From: Cavia porcellus
Lineage: Eukaryota > Chordata > Mammalia > Rodentia > Caviidae
Direction of reading: 5' to 3'
Length of the DNA: 64,000 nucleotides
Assembly: GCF_034190915.1 (NCBI RefSeq)
Contig: NW_026947627.1
Location: forward strand, 62,001 to 126,000
Shown one piece after another: positions 1 through 13,900 of the stretch (its first letter is position 1; each line of letters starts with the position of its first letter). A program made the position numbers and the translations under genes. The notes beneath the pieces were generated by a model. The model saw only the letters and a list, made by a program, of their open reading frames with translations. It was not told where the DNA came from and searched no databases.

Positions 1-67
1 ACCACCCCGTGATGTTTTTCTCACTGCTACTAATGAATCTAATGTAACACACACCCATACAATGCGC
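1..67 (+). repeat. Reference monomer (67 bp) with its anatomy
   Basis: Taking base 1 as offset 1, the monomer has a C-rich start (ACCACCCCG, offsets 1-9), GATG (11-14), a T5 run (15-19), TCACT (21-25), ACTAGT (29-34, a SpeI site), AGTGAAT (32-38), an AC-rich run (47-56) and TGCGCA (63-67 into the next unit, an FspI site). TCACT and AGTGA form a 5-bp dyad with a 6-base centre. Two CpGs occur, at offsets 8-9 and 65-66. Common variable positions are 26 (G or C), 39 (C or G) and 41 (A or G). Diagnostic rarer changes are offset 15 T to A, 28 T to C, 58 T to A, 59 A to G, and 63 T to G or A. This copy carries the ACTAAT change that breaks ACTAGT. The choice of start is arbitrary. Confidence 0.95.
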
Positions 68-3000
68 ACCACCCCGTGATGTTTTTCTCACTGCTACTAG
101 TGAATCTAATGTAACACACACCCATACAATGCGCACCACCCCGTGATGTTTTTCTCACTGCTACTAGTGAATCTAATGTAACACACACCCATACAAGGCG
201 CACCACCCCGTGATGTTTTTCTCACTGCTACTAGTGAATGTAATGTAACACACACCCATACAATGCGCACCACCCCGTGATGTTTTTCTCACTGCTACTA
301 GTGTATGTATTGTAACACACACCCATACAATGCGCACCACCCCGTGATGTTTTTCTCACTCCTACTAGTGAATCTAATGTAACACACAACCATACAATGC
401 GCACCACCCCGTGATGTTTTTCTCACTCCTACTAGTGAATCTAACGTAACACACACCCATACAATGCACACCACCCCGTGATGTTTTTCTCACTGCTACT
501 AGTGAATCTAATGTAACACACACCCATACAATGCGCACCACCCCTTGATGTTTTTCTCACTGCTACTAGTGAATGTAATGTAACACACACCCATACAATG
601 TGCACCACACCGTGATGTTTTTCTCACTCCTACTAGTGAATGTAATGTAACACACACCCATACAATGCGCACCACCCCGTGATGTTTTTCTCACTCCTAC
701 TAGTGAATCTAATGTAACACACACCCATACAATGCGCACCACCCCGTGATGTTTTTCTCACTGTTACTAGTGAATGTAATGTAACACACACCCATACAAT
801 GCGCACCACCCCGTGATGTTTTTCTCACTCCTACTAGTGAATCTGATGTAACACACACCCATACAATGCGCACCACCCCGTGATGTTTTTCTCACTCCTA
901 CTAGTGAATCTGATGTAACACACACCCATACAATGCGCACCACCCCGTGATGATTTTCTCACTCCTACTAGTGAATGTGATGTAACACACACCCAAACAA
1001 TGCGCACCACCCCGTGATGTTTTTCTCACTCCTACTAGTGAATCTGATGTAACACACACCCATACAATGCGCACTACCCCGTGATGTTTTTCTGACTCCT
1101 ACTAGTGAATGTGATGTAACACACACCCATACAAGGCGCACCACCCCGTGATGTTTTTCTCACTGCTACTAGTGAATGTGATGTAACACACACCCATACA
1201 ATGCGCACCACCCCGTGATGTTTTTCTCACTGCTACTAGTGTATGTATTGTAACACACACCCATACAATGCGCACCACCCCGTGATGTTTTTCTCACTCC
1301 TACTAGTGAATCTAATGTAACACACAACCATACAATGCGCACCACCCCGTGATGTTTTTCTCACGCCTACTAGTGAATCTAACGTAACACACACCCATAC
1401 AATGCGCACCACCCCGTGATGTTTTTCTCACTGCTACTAGTGAATCTAATGTAACACACACCCATACAATGCGCACCAGCCCGTGATGTTTTTCTCACTG
1501 CTACTAGTGAATGTAATGTAACACACACCCATACAATGCGCACCACTCCGTGATGTTTTTCTCACTCCTACTAGTGAATGTAATGTAACACACACCCATA
1601 CAATGCGCACCACCCCGTGATGTTTTTATCACTGCTACTAGTGAATGTAATGTAACACACACCCATACAATGCGCACCACCCCATGATGTTTTTCTCACT
1701 GCTACTAGTGAATGTAATGTAACACACACCCATACAATGCGCACCACCCCGTGATGTTTTTCTCACTCCTACTAGTGAATCTAATGTAACACACACGCAT
1801 ACAATGCGCACCACCCCGTGATGTTTTTCTCACTCCTACTAGTGAATCTAATGTAACACACACCCATACAATGCGCACCACCCCGTGATGTTTTTCTCAC
1901 TCCTACTAGTGAATGTAATGTAACACACACCCATACAATGCGCACCACCCCGTGATGTTTTTCTCACTCCTACTAGAGGATGTAAAGTAACACACACCCA
2001 TACAATGCGCACCACCCCGTGATGTTTTTCTCACTCCTACTAGTGAATCTAATGTAACACACACACATACAATGCGCACCACCCCGTGATGTTTTTCTCA
2101 CTCCTACTAGTGAATGTAATGTAACACACACCCATACAATGCGCACCACCCCGTGATGTTTTTCTCACTCCTACTAGTGAATCTGATGTAACACACACCC
2201 ATACAATGCGCACCACCCCGTAATGTTTTTCTCACTCCTACTAGTGAATCTGATGTAACACACACCCATACAATGCGCACCACCCCGTGATGATTTTCTC
2301 ACTCCTACTAGTGAATGTGATGTAACACACACCCATACAATGCGCACCACACCGTGATGTTTTTCTCACTCCTACTAGTGAATCTGATGTAACACACACC
2401 CATACAATGCGCACCACCCCGTGATGTTTTTCTCACTCCTACTAGTGAATGTGATGTAACACACACCCATACAATGCGCACCACCCCGTGATGTTTTTCT
2501 CACTCCTACTAGTGAATGTAATGTAACATACACCCAAACAATGCGCACCACCCCGTGATGTTTTTCTCACTCCTAATAGTGAATCTAATGTAACACACAC
2601 CCATACAACGCGCACCACCCCGTGATGTTTTTCTCACTCCTACTAGTGAATATAATGTAACACACACCCATACAATGCGCACCACCCCGTGATGTTTTTC
2701 TCACTCCTACTAGTAAATGTAATGTAACACACACCCATACAATGCGCACCACCCCGTGATGTTTTTCTCAGTGGTACTAGTGAATCTAATGTAACACACA
2801 CCCATACAATGCGCACCACCCCGTGATGTTTTTCTCAATCATACTAGTGAATGTAATGTAACACACACCCATACAATGCGCACCACCCTGTGATGTTTTT
2901 CTCAGTGGTACTAGTAAATCTAATGTAACACACACCCATACAATGCGCACCACCCCGTGATGTTTTTCTCACTCCTACTCGTGAATCTAATGTAACACAC

Positions 3001-3594
3001 ACCCATACAATGCGCACCACCCCGTGATGTTTTTCTCACTCCTACTAGTGTATCTAATGTAACACACACCCATACAATGCGCACCACCCCGTGATGTTTT
3101 TCTCACTGCTACTAGTGAATCTAATGTAACACACACCCATACAATGCGCACCACCCCGTGATGTTTTTCTCACTGCTACTAGTGAATCTAATGTAACACA
3201 CACCCAAACAATGCGCACCACCCCGTGATGTTTTTCTCACTCCTACTAGTGAATCTGATGTAACACACACCCATACAATGCGCACCACCCCGTGATGTTT
3301 TTCTCACTCCTACTAGTGAATGTGATGTAACACACACCCATACAATGCGCACCACCCCGTGATGTTTTTCTCACTCCTACTAGTGAATGTAATGTAACAC
3401 ACACCCAAACAATGCGCACCACCCCGTGATGTTTTTCTCACTCCTACTAGTGAATGTAATGTAACACACACCCAAACAATGCGCACCACCCCGTGATGTT
3501 TTTCTCACTCCTACTAGTGAATCTAATGTAACACACACCCATACAATGCGCACCACCCCGTGATGTTTTTCTCACTCCTACTAGTGAATCTAAT

Positions 3595-3606
3595 GTAACA
3601 ACACCC
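3595..3606 (+). repeat. One-base-short CA-run allele (66-bp monomer)
   Basis: GTAACAACACCC replaces the usual GTAACACACACCC, shortening the monomer to 66 bp. The same allele starts at 3595, 3929, 4464, 9555, 14512, 14846, 15381, 28839, 31786, 40762, 44178 (there with GCAAC), 57978 and 58379. Its positions follow the HOR copies, so the 13 cases probably trace to one deletion that was then copied. Confidence 0.95.
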
Positions 3607-3818
3607 ATACAATGCGCACCACCCCGTGATGTTTTTCTCACTCCTACTAGTGAATGTAATGTAACACACACCCATACAATGCGCACCACCCCGTGATGTT
3701 TTTCTCACTGCTACTAGTGAATGTAATGTAACACACACCCATACAATGCGCACCACCCCGTGATGTTTTTCTCACTCCTACTAGTGAATCTAATGTAACA
3801 CACACCCATACAATGCGC

Positions 3819-4888
3819 ACCACCCCGTGATGTTTTTCTCAATCCTACTAGTGAATCTAATGTAACACACACCCATACAATGCGCACCACCCCGTGATGT
3901 TTTTCTCACTGCTACTAGTGAATCTAATGTAACAACACCCATACAATGCGCACCACCCCGTGATGTTTTTCTCACTCCTACTAGTGAATGTAATGTAACA
4001 CACACCCATACAATGCGCACCACCCCGTGATGTTTTTCTCACTGCTACTAGTGAATGTAATGTAACACACACCCATACAATGCGCACCACCCCGTGATGT
4101 TTTTCTCAGTGGTACTAGTAAATCTAATGTAACACACACCCATACAATGCGCACCACCCCGTGATGTTTTTCTCACTGCTACTAGTGAATCTAATGTAAC
4201 ACACACCCATACAATGCGCACCACCCCGTGATGTTTTTCTCACTCCTACTAGTGAATGTAATGTAACACACACCCATACAATGCGCACCACCCCGTGATG
4301 TTTTTCTCACTGCTACTAGTGAATCTAATGTAACACACACCCATACAATGCGCACCACCCCGTGATGTTTTTCTCAATCCTACTAGTGAATCTAATGTAA
4401 CACACACCCATACAATGCGCACCACCCCGTGATGTTTTTCTCACTGCTACTAGTGAATCTAATGTAACAACACCCATACAATGCGCACCACCCCGTGATG
4501 TTTTTCTCACTCCTACTAGTGAATGTAATGTAACACACACCCATACAATGCGCACCACCCCGTGATGTTTTTCTCACTGCTACTAGTGAATGTAATGTAA
4601 CACACACCCATACAATGCGCACCACCCCGTGATGTTTTTCTCAGTGGTACTAGTAAATCTAATGTAACACACACACATACAATGCGCACCACCCCGTGAT
4701 GTTTTTCTCACTGCTACTAGTGAATCTAATGTAACACACACCCATACAATGCGCACCACCCCGTGATGTTTTTCTCACTCCTACTAGTGAATCTAATGTA
4801 ACACACACCCATACAATGCGCACCACCCCGTGATGTTTTTCTCACTGCTACTAGTGAATCTAATGTAACACACACCCATACAATGCGC
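3819..4888 (+). repeat. 535-bp (8-monomer) tandem duplication inside HOR copy 1
   Basis: Two successive eight-monomer strings, 3819-4353 and 4354-4888, have the same order of variants: a TCAATCC monomer, a one-base-short monomer, two ordinary monomers, a GTGGTACTAGTAAATC monomer and three more. Each is 535 bp because each contains one 66-bp monomer (short sites at 3929 and 4464). The second copy has ACACACATAC after its GTGGTAC monomer and one C/G difference near its end. The same pair occurs in HOR copy 3 (14736-15805) and is absent from copy 2. The duplication therefore predates the separation of copies 1 and 3. Confidence 0.88.
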
Positions 4889-6027
4889 ACCACCCCGTGA
4901 TGTTTTTCTCACTCCTACTAGTGAATGTAATGTAACACACACCCATACAATGCGCACCACCCCGTGATGTTTTTCTCACTGCTACTAGTGAATCTAATGT
5001 AACACACACCCATACAATGCGCACCACCCCGTGATGTTTTTCTCACTGCTACTTGTGAATGTAATGTAACACACACCCATACAATGCGCACCACCCCGTG
5101 ATGTTTTTCTCACTGCTACTAGTGAATCTAATGTAACACACACCCATACAATGCGCACCACCCCGTGATGTTTTTCTCACTGCTACTAGTGAATCTAATG
5201 TAACACACACCCATACAATGCGCACCACCCCGTGATGTTTTTCTCACTGCTACTAGTGAATCTAATGTAACACACACCCATACAAGGCGCACCACCCCGT
5301 GATGTTTTTCTCACTCCTAATAGTGGATGTAATGTAACACACACCCATACAATGCGCACCACCCCGTGATGTTTTTCTCACTGCTACTAGTGTATGTATT
5401 GTAACACACACCCATACAATGCGCACCACCCCGTGATGTTTTTCTCACTCCTACTAGTGAATCTAATGTAACACACACCCATACAATGCGCACCACCCCG
5501 TGATGTTTTTCTCACTCCTACTAGTGAATCTGATGTAACACACACCCATACACTGCGCACCACCCCGTGATGATTTTCTCACTCCTACTAGTGAATGTGA
5601 TGTAACACACACCCATACAATGCGCACCACCCCGTGATGTTTTTCTCACTGCTACTAGTGAATGTAATGTAACACACACCCATACAATGCGCACCACCCC
5701 ATGATGTTTTTCTCACTGCTACTAGTGAATGTAATGTAACACACACCCATACAATGCGCACCACCCCGTGATGTTTTTCTCACTCCTACTAGTGAATCTA
5801 ATGTAACACACACCCATACAATGCGCACCACCCCGTGATGTTTTTCTCACTCCTACTAGTGAATCTAATGTAACACACACCCATACAATGCGCACCACCC
5901 CGTGATGTTTTTCTCACTCCTACTAGTGAATGTAATGTAACACACACCCATACAATGCGCACCACCCCGTGATGTTTTTCTCACTCCTACTAGAGGATGT
6001 AAAGTAACACACACCCATACAATGCGC

Positions 6028-9000
6028 ACCACCCCGTGATGTTTTTCTCACTGCTACTAATGAATCTAATGTAACACACACCCATACAATGCGCACCACC
6101 CCGTGATGTTTTTCTCACTGCTACTAGTGAGTCTAATGTAACACACACCCATACAATGCGCACCACCCCGTGATGTTTTTCTCACTGCTACTAGTGAATC
6201 TAATGTAACACACACCCATACAAGGCGCACCACCCCGTGATGTTTTTCTCACTGCTACTAGTGAATGTAATGTAACACACACCCATACAATGCGCACCAC
6301 CCCGTGATGTTTTTCTCACTGCTACTAGTGTATGTATTGTAACACACACCCATACAATGCGCACCACCCCGTGATGTTTTTCTCACTCCTACTAGTGAAT
6401 CTAATGTAACACACAACCATACAATGCGCACCACCCCGTGATGTTTTTCTCACTCCTACTAGTGAATCTAACGTAACACACACCCATACAATGCACACCA
6501 CCCCGTGATGTTTTTCTCACTGCTACTAGTGAATCTAATGTAACACACACCCATACAATGCGCACCACCCCTTGATGTTTTTCTCACTGCTACTAGTGAA
6601 TGTAATGTAACACACACCCATACAATGCGCACCACCCCGTGATGTTTTTCTCACTCCTACTAGTGAATCTAATGTAACACACACCCATACAATGCGCACC
6701 ACCCCGTGATGTTTTTCTCACTGTTACTAGTGAATGTAATGTAACACACACCCATACAATGCGCACCACCCCGTGATGTTTTTCTCACTCCTACTAGTGA
6801 ATCTGATGTAACACACACCCATACAATGCGCACCACCCCGTGATGTTTTTCTCACTCCTACTAGTGAATCTGATGTAACACACACCCATACAATGCGCAC
6901 CACCCCGTGATGATTTTCTCACTCCTACTAGTGAATGTGATGTAACACACACCCAAACAATGCGCACCACCCCGTGATGTTTTTCTCACTCCTACTAGTG
7001 AATCTGATGTAACACACACCCATACAATGCGCACCACCCCGTGATGTTTTTCTGACTCCTACTAGTGAATGTGATGTAACACACACCCATACAAGGCGCA
7101 CCACCCCGTGATGTTTTTCTCACTGCTACTAGTGAATGTGATGTAACACACACCCATACAATGCGCACCACCCCGTGATGTTTTTCTCACTGCTACTAGT
7201 GTATGTATTGTAACACACACCCATACAATGCGCACCACCCCGTGATGTTTTTCTCACTCCTACTAGTGAATCTAATGTAACACACAACCATACAATGCGC
7301 ACCACCCCGTGATGTTTTTCTCACGCCTACTAGTGAATCTAACGTAACACACACCCATACAATGCGCACCACCCCGTGATGTTTTTCTCACTGCTACTAG
7401 TGAATCTAATGTAACACACACCCATACAATGCGCACCAGCCCGTGATGTTTTTCTCACTGCTACTAGTGAATGTAATGTAACACACACCCATACAATGCG
7501 CACCACTCCGTGATGTTTTTCTCACTCCTACTAGTGAATGTAATGTAACACACACCCATACAATGCGCACCACCCCGTGATGTTTTTATCACTGCTACTA
7601 GTGAATGTAATGTAACACACACCCATACAATGCGCACCACCCCATGATGTTTTTCTCACTGCTACTAGTGAATGTAATGTAACACACACCCATACAATGC
7701 GCACCACCCCGTGATGTTTTTCTCACTCCTACTAGTGAATCTAATGTAACACACACGCATACAATGCGCACCACCCCGTGATGTTTTTCTCACTCCTACT
7801 AGTGAATCTAATGTAACACACACCCATACAATGCGCACCACCCCGTGATGTTTTTCTCACTCCTACTAGTGAATGTAATGTAACACACACCCATACAATG
7901 CGCACCACCCCGTGATGTTTTTCTCACTCCTACTAGAGGATGTAAAGTAACACACACCCATACAATGCGCACCACCCCGTGATGTTTTTCTCACTCCTAC
8001 TAGTGAATCTAATGTAACACACACACATACAATGCGCACCACCCCGTGATGTTTTTCTCACTCCTACTAGTGAATGTAATGTAACACACACCCATACAAT
8101 GCGCACCACCCCGTGATGTTTTTCTCACTCCTACTAGTGAATCTGATGTAACACACACCCATACAATGCGCACCACCCCGTAATGTTTTTCTCACTCCTA
8201 CTAGTGAATCTGATGTAACACACACCCATACAATGCGCACCACCCCGTGATGATTTTCTCACTCCTACTAGTGAATGTGATATAACACACACCCATACAA
8301 TGCGCACCACACCGTGATGTTTTTCTCACTCCTACTAGTGAATCTGATGTAACACACACCCATACAATGCGCACCACCCCGTGATGTTTTTCTCACTCCT
8401 ACTAGTGAATGTGATGTAACACACACCCATACAATGCGCACCACCCCGTGATGTTTTTCTCACTCCTACTAGTGAATGTAATGTAACATACACCCAAACA
8501 ATGCGCACCACCCCGTGATGTTTTTCTCACTCCTAATAGTGAATCTAATGTAACACACACCCATACAACGCGCACCACCCCGTGATGTTTTTCTCACTCC
8601 TACTAGTGAATATAATGTAACACACACCCATACAATGCGCACCACCCCGTGATGTTTTTCTCACTCCTACTAGTAAATGTAATGTAACACACACCCATAC
8701 AATGCGCACCACCCCGTGATGTTTTTCTCAGTGGTACTAGTGAATCTAATGTAACACACACCCATACAATGCGCACCACCCCGTGATGTTTTTCTCAATC
8801 ATACTAGTGAATGTAATGTAACACACACCCATACAATGCGCACCACCCTGTGATGTTTTTCTCAGTGGTACTAGTAAATCTAATGTAACACACACCCATA
8901 CAATGCGCACCACCCCGTGATGTTTTTCTCACTCCTACTCGTGAATCTAATGTAACACACACCCATACAATGCGCACCACCCCGTGATGTTTTTCTCACT

Positions 9001-10917
9001 CCTACTAGTGTATCTAATGTAACACACACCCATACAATGCGCACCACCCCGTGATGTTTTTCTCACTGCTACTAGTGAATCTAATGTAACACACACCCAT
9101 ACAATGCGCACCACCCCGTGATGTTTTTCTCACTGCTACTAGTGAATCTAATGTAACACACACCCAAACAATGCGCACCACCCCGTGATGTTTTTCTCAC
9201 TCCTACTAGTGAATCTGATGTAACACACACCCATACAATGCGCACCACCCCGTGATGTTTTTCTCACTCCTACTAGTGAATGTGATGTAACACACACCCA
9301 TACAATGCGCACCACCCCGTGATGTTTTTCTCACTCCTACTAGTGAATGTAATGTAACACACACCCAAACAATGCGCACCACCCCGTGATGTTTTTCTCA
9401 CTCCTACTAGTGAATGTAATGTAACACACACCCAAACAATGCGCACCACCCCGTGATGTTTTTCTCACTCCTACTAGTGAATCTAATGTAACACACACCC
9501 ATACAATGCGCACCACCCCGTGATGTTTTTCTCACTCCTACTAGTGAATCTAATGTAACAACACCCATACAATGCGCACCACCCCGTGATGTTTTTCTCA
9601 CTCCTACTCGTGAATGTAATGTAACACACACCCATACAATGCGCACCACCCCGTGATGTTTTTCTCACTCCTACTAGTGTATCTAATGTAACACACACCC
9701 ATACAATGCGCACCACCCCGTGATGTTTTTCTCACTGCTACTAGTGAATCTAATGTAACACACACCCATACAATGCGCACCACCCCGTGATGTTTTTCTC
9801 ACTCCTACTAGTGAATGTAATGTAACACACACCCATACAATGCGCACCACCCCGTGATGTTTTTCTCACTGCTACTAGTGAATCTAATGTAACACACACC
9901 CATACAATGCGCACCACCCCGTGATGTTTTTCTCACTGCTACTTGTGAATGTAATGTAACACACACCCATACAATGCGCACCACCCCGTGATGTTTTTCT
10001 CACTGCTACTAGTGAATCTAATGTAACACACACCCATACAATGCGCACCACCCCGTGATGTTTTTCTCACTGCTACTAGTGAATCTAATGTAACACACAC
10101 CCATACAATGCGCACCACCCCGTGATGTTTTTCTCACTGCTACTAGTGAATCTAATGTAACACACACCCATACAAGGCGCACCACCCCGTGATGTTTTTC
10201 TCACTCCTAATAGTGGATGTAATGTAACACACACCCATACAATGCGCACCACCCCGTGATGTTTTTCTCACTGCTACTAGTGTATGTATTGTAACACACA
10301 CCCATACAATGCGCACCACCCCGTGATGTTTTTCTCACTCCTACTAGTGAATCTAATGTAACACACACCCATACAATGCGCACCACCCCGTGATGTTTTT
10401 CTCACTCCTACTAGTGAATCTGATGTAACACACACCCATACAATGCGCACCACCCCGTGATGATTTTCTCACTCCTACTAGTGAATGTGATGTAACACAC
10501 ACCCATACAATGCGCACCACCCCGTGATGTTTTTCTCACTGCTACTAGTGAATGTAATGTAACACACACCCATACAATGCGCACCACCCCATGATGTTTT
10601 TCTCACTGCTACTAGTGAATGTAATGTAACACACACCCATACAATGCGCACCACCCCGTGATGTTTTTCTCACTCCTACTAGTGAATCTAATGTAACACA
10701 CACCCATACAATGCGCACCACCCCGTGATGTTTTTCTCACTCCTACTAGTGAATCTAATGTAACACACACCCATACAATGCGCACCACCCCGTGATGTTT
10801 TTCTCACTCCTACTAGTGAATGTAATGTAACACACACCCATACAATGCGCACCACCCCGTGATGTTTTTCTCACTCCTACTAGAGGATGTAAAGTAACAC
10901 ACACCCATACAATGCGC
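6028..10917 (+). repeat. Domain 1 higher-order repeat, copy 2 (73 monomers, shortened)
   Basis: It begins with the same ACTAAT monomer as copy 1 and ends before the next one at 10918. Its 4890 bases equal 73 x 67 minus 1, with one 66-bp monomer (at 9555). It is 17 monomers shorter than copy 1. One missing monomer corresponds to 604-670 of copy 1, the ACCACACCG unit that follows the CTTGATG monomer. The other 16 are a net loss around 9578. GTGATATAAC near 8280 is shared with copy 3 (near 13238) but not copy 1, so copies 2 and 3 appear to have a more recent common source for that part. GTGAGTCTAATG near 6128 is private. Confidence 0.9.
9578..9778 (+). repeat. Three-monomer patch at the copy 2 deletion junction
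   Basis: Where copy 1 has 19 monomers (3618-4888), copy 2 has three. Their variants do not match the ends of the deleted segment. The order CTACTCGTGAAT, then GTGTATCTAATG, then an ordinary CTGCTAC monomer is that of 2948-3148 in copy 1 and near 8908 within copy 2 itself. The first monomer is a hybrid: it has the CTACTCG mark but the GTAATG ending of the monomer at 3618. Normal order resumes at 9779, matching 4889 of copy 1. Gene conversion, or a two-step crossover with an upstream template, would explain it; this is an inference. Confidence 0.8.
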
Positions 10918-13900
10918 ACCACCCCGTGATGTTTTTCTCACTGCTACTAATGAATCTAATGTAACACACACCCATACAATGCGCACCACCCCGTGATGTT
11001 TTTCTCACTGCTACTAGTGAATCTAATGTAACACACACCCATACAATGCGCACCACCCCGTGATGTTTTTCTCACTGCTACTAGTGAATCTAATGTAACA
11101 CACACCCATACAAGGCGCACCACCCCGTGATGTTTTTCTCACTGCTACTAGTGAATGTAATGTAACACACACCCATACAATGCGCACCACCCCGTGATGT
11201 TTTTCTCACTGCTACTAGTGTATGTATTGTAACACACACCCATACAATGCGCACCACCCCGTGATGTTTTTCTCACTCCTACTAGTGAATCTAATGTAAC
11301 ACACAACCATACAATGCGCACCACCCCGTGATGTTTTTCTCACTCCTACTAGTGAATCTAACGTAACACACACCCATACAATGCACACCACCCCGTGATG
11401 TTTTTCTCACTGCTACTAGTGAATCTAATGTAACACACACCCATACAATGCGCACCACCCCTTGATGTTTTTCTCACTGCTACTAGTGAATGTAATGTAA
11501 CACACACCCATACAATGCGCACCACACCGTGATGTTTTTCTCACTCCTACTAGTGAATGTAATGTAACACACACCCATACAATGCGCACCACCCCGTGAT
11601 GTTTTTCTCACTCCTACTAGTGAATCTAATGTAACACACACCCATACAATGCGCACCACCCCGTGATGTTTTTCTCACTGTTACTAGTGAATGTAATGTA
11701 ACACACACCCATACAATGCGCACCACCCCGTGATGTTTTTCTCACTCCTACTAGTGAATCTGATGTAACACACACCCATACAATGCGCACCACCCCGTGA
11801 TGTTTTTCTCACTCCTACTAGTGAATCTGATGTAACACACACCCATACAATGCGCACCACCCCGTGATGATTTTCTCACTCCTACTAGTGAATGTGATGT
11901 AACACACACCCAAACAATGCGCACCACCCCGTGATGTTTTTCTCACTCCTACTAGTGAATCTGATGTAACACACACCCATACAATGCGCACCACCCCGTG
12001 ATGTTTTTCTGACTCCTACTAGTGAATGTGATGTAACACACACCCATACAAGGCGCACCACCCCGTGATGTTTTTCTCACTGCTACTAGTGAATGTGATG
12101 TAACACACACCCATACAATGCGCACCACCCCGTGATGTTTTTCTCACTGCTACTAGTGTATGTATTGTAACACACACCCATACAATGCGCACCACCCCGT
12201 GATGTTTTTCTCACTCCTACTAGTGAATCTAATGTAACACACAACCATACAATGCGCACCACCCCGTGATGTTTTTCTCACGCCTACTAGTGAATCTAAC
12301 GTAACACACACCCATACAATGCGCACCACCCCGTGATGTTTTTCTCACTGCTACTAGTGAATCTAATGTAACACACACCCATACAATGCGCACCAGCCCG
12401 TGATGTTTTTCTCACTGCTACTAGTGAATGTAATGTAACACACACCCATACAATGCGCACCACTCCGTGATGTTTTTCTCACTCCTACTAGTGAATGTAA
12501 TGTAACACACACCCATACAATGCGCACCACCCCGTGATGTTTTTATCACTGCTACTAGTGAATGTAATGTAACACACACCCATACAATGCGCACCACCCC
12601 ATGATGTTTTTCTCACTGCTACTAGTGAATGTAATGTAACACACACCCATACAATGCGCACCACCCCGTGATGTTTTTCTCACTCCTACTAGTGAATCTA
12701 ATGTAACACACACGCATACAATGCGCACCACCCCGTGATGTTTTTCTCACTCCTACTAGTGAATCTAATGTAACACACACCCATACAATGCGCACCACCC
12801 CGTGATGTTTTTCTCACTCCTACTAGTGAATGTAATGTAACACACACCCATACAATGCGCACCACCCCGTGATGTTTTTCTCACTCCTACTAGAGGATGT
12901 AAAGTAACACACACCCATACAATGCGCACCACCCCGTGATGTTTTTCTCACTCCTACTAGTGAATCTAATGTAACACACACACATACAATGCGCACCACC
13001 CCGTGATGTTTTTCTCACTCCTACTAGTGAATGTAATGTAACACACACCCATACAATGCGCACCACCCCGTGATGTTTTTCTCACTCCTACTAGTGAATC
13101 TGATGTAACACACACCCATACAATGCGCACCACCCCGTAATGTTTTTCTCACTCCTACTAGTGAATCTGATGTAACACACACCCATACAATGCGCACCAC
13201 CCCGTGATGATTTTCTCACTCCTACTAGTGAATGTGATATAACACACACCCATACAATGCGCACCACACCGTGATGTTTTTCTCACTCCTACTAGTGAAT
13301 CTGATGTAACACACACCCATACAATGCGCACCACCCCGTGATGTTTTTCTCACTCCTACTAGTGAATGTGATGTAACACACACCCATACAATGCGCACCA
13401 CCCCGTGATGTTTTTCTCACTCCTACTAGTGAATGTAATGTAACATACACCCAAACAATGCGCACCACCCCGTGATGTTTTTCTCACTCCTAATAGTGAA
13501 TCTAATGTAACACACACCCATACAACGCGCACCACCCCGTGATGTTTTTCTCACTCCTACTAGTGAATATAATGTAACACACACCCATACAATGCGCACC
13601 ACCCCGTGATGTTTTTCTCACTCCTACTAGTAAATGTAATGTAACACACACCCATACAATGCGCACCACCCCGTGATGTTTTTCTCAGTGGTACTAGTGA
13701 ATCTAATGTAACACACACCCATACAATGCGCACCACCCCGTGATGTTTTTCTCAATCATACTAGTGAATGTAATGTAACACACACCCATACAATGCGCAC
13801 CACCCTGTGATGTTTTTCTCAGTGGTACTAGTAAATCTAATGTAACACACACCCATACAATGCGCACCACCCCGTGATGTTTTTCTCACTCCTACTCGTG

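Larger units (their letters stand above)
1..6027 (+). repeat. Domain 1 higher-order repeat, copy 1 (90 monomers)
   Basis: The unit runs from one ACTAAT-bearing monomer (base 1) to the next (6028). Its 6027 bases equal 90 x 67 minus 3, and three monomers lack one base each (at 3595, 3929 and 4464). Internal landmarks are GATGATTTT at 949, 2289 and 5569, TCTGACTCC near 1091, GTGTATGTATTG at 301, 1239 and near 5390, TAGAGGATG at 1974 and 5991, and GTGGTACTAG near 2770, 2905, 4110 and 4645. The TAGAGG pair shows that the unit contains two related sub-blocks. Copy 3 matches it at a constant offset of 10,917 for most of its length. Private differences include GCACTACC near 1073. It may continue an array that begins left of the window. 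Confidence 0.9.

Noticed and set aside
15..19. T5 run as an RNA polymerase III terminator with an internal promoter
   Set aside because: T5 could stop Pol III on the plus strand, but no convincing A box or B box (no GGTTCGA-like core) was seen on either strand.
46..56. CA microsatellite
   Set aside because: The AC run is only about four dinucleotides long and is part of each monomer. It is mentioned only as the site of most length variants.
3447..4625. Cluster of overlapping minus-strand open frames of 77-80 codons, repeated at 14364-15542 and elsewhere
   Set aside because: The frames are translations of the satellite itself, begin at GTG where checked, end at repeat-encoded stops and occur only where a short monomer delays the stop. 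No initiation context, domain or independent codon pattern supports a gene.
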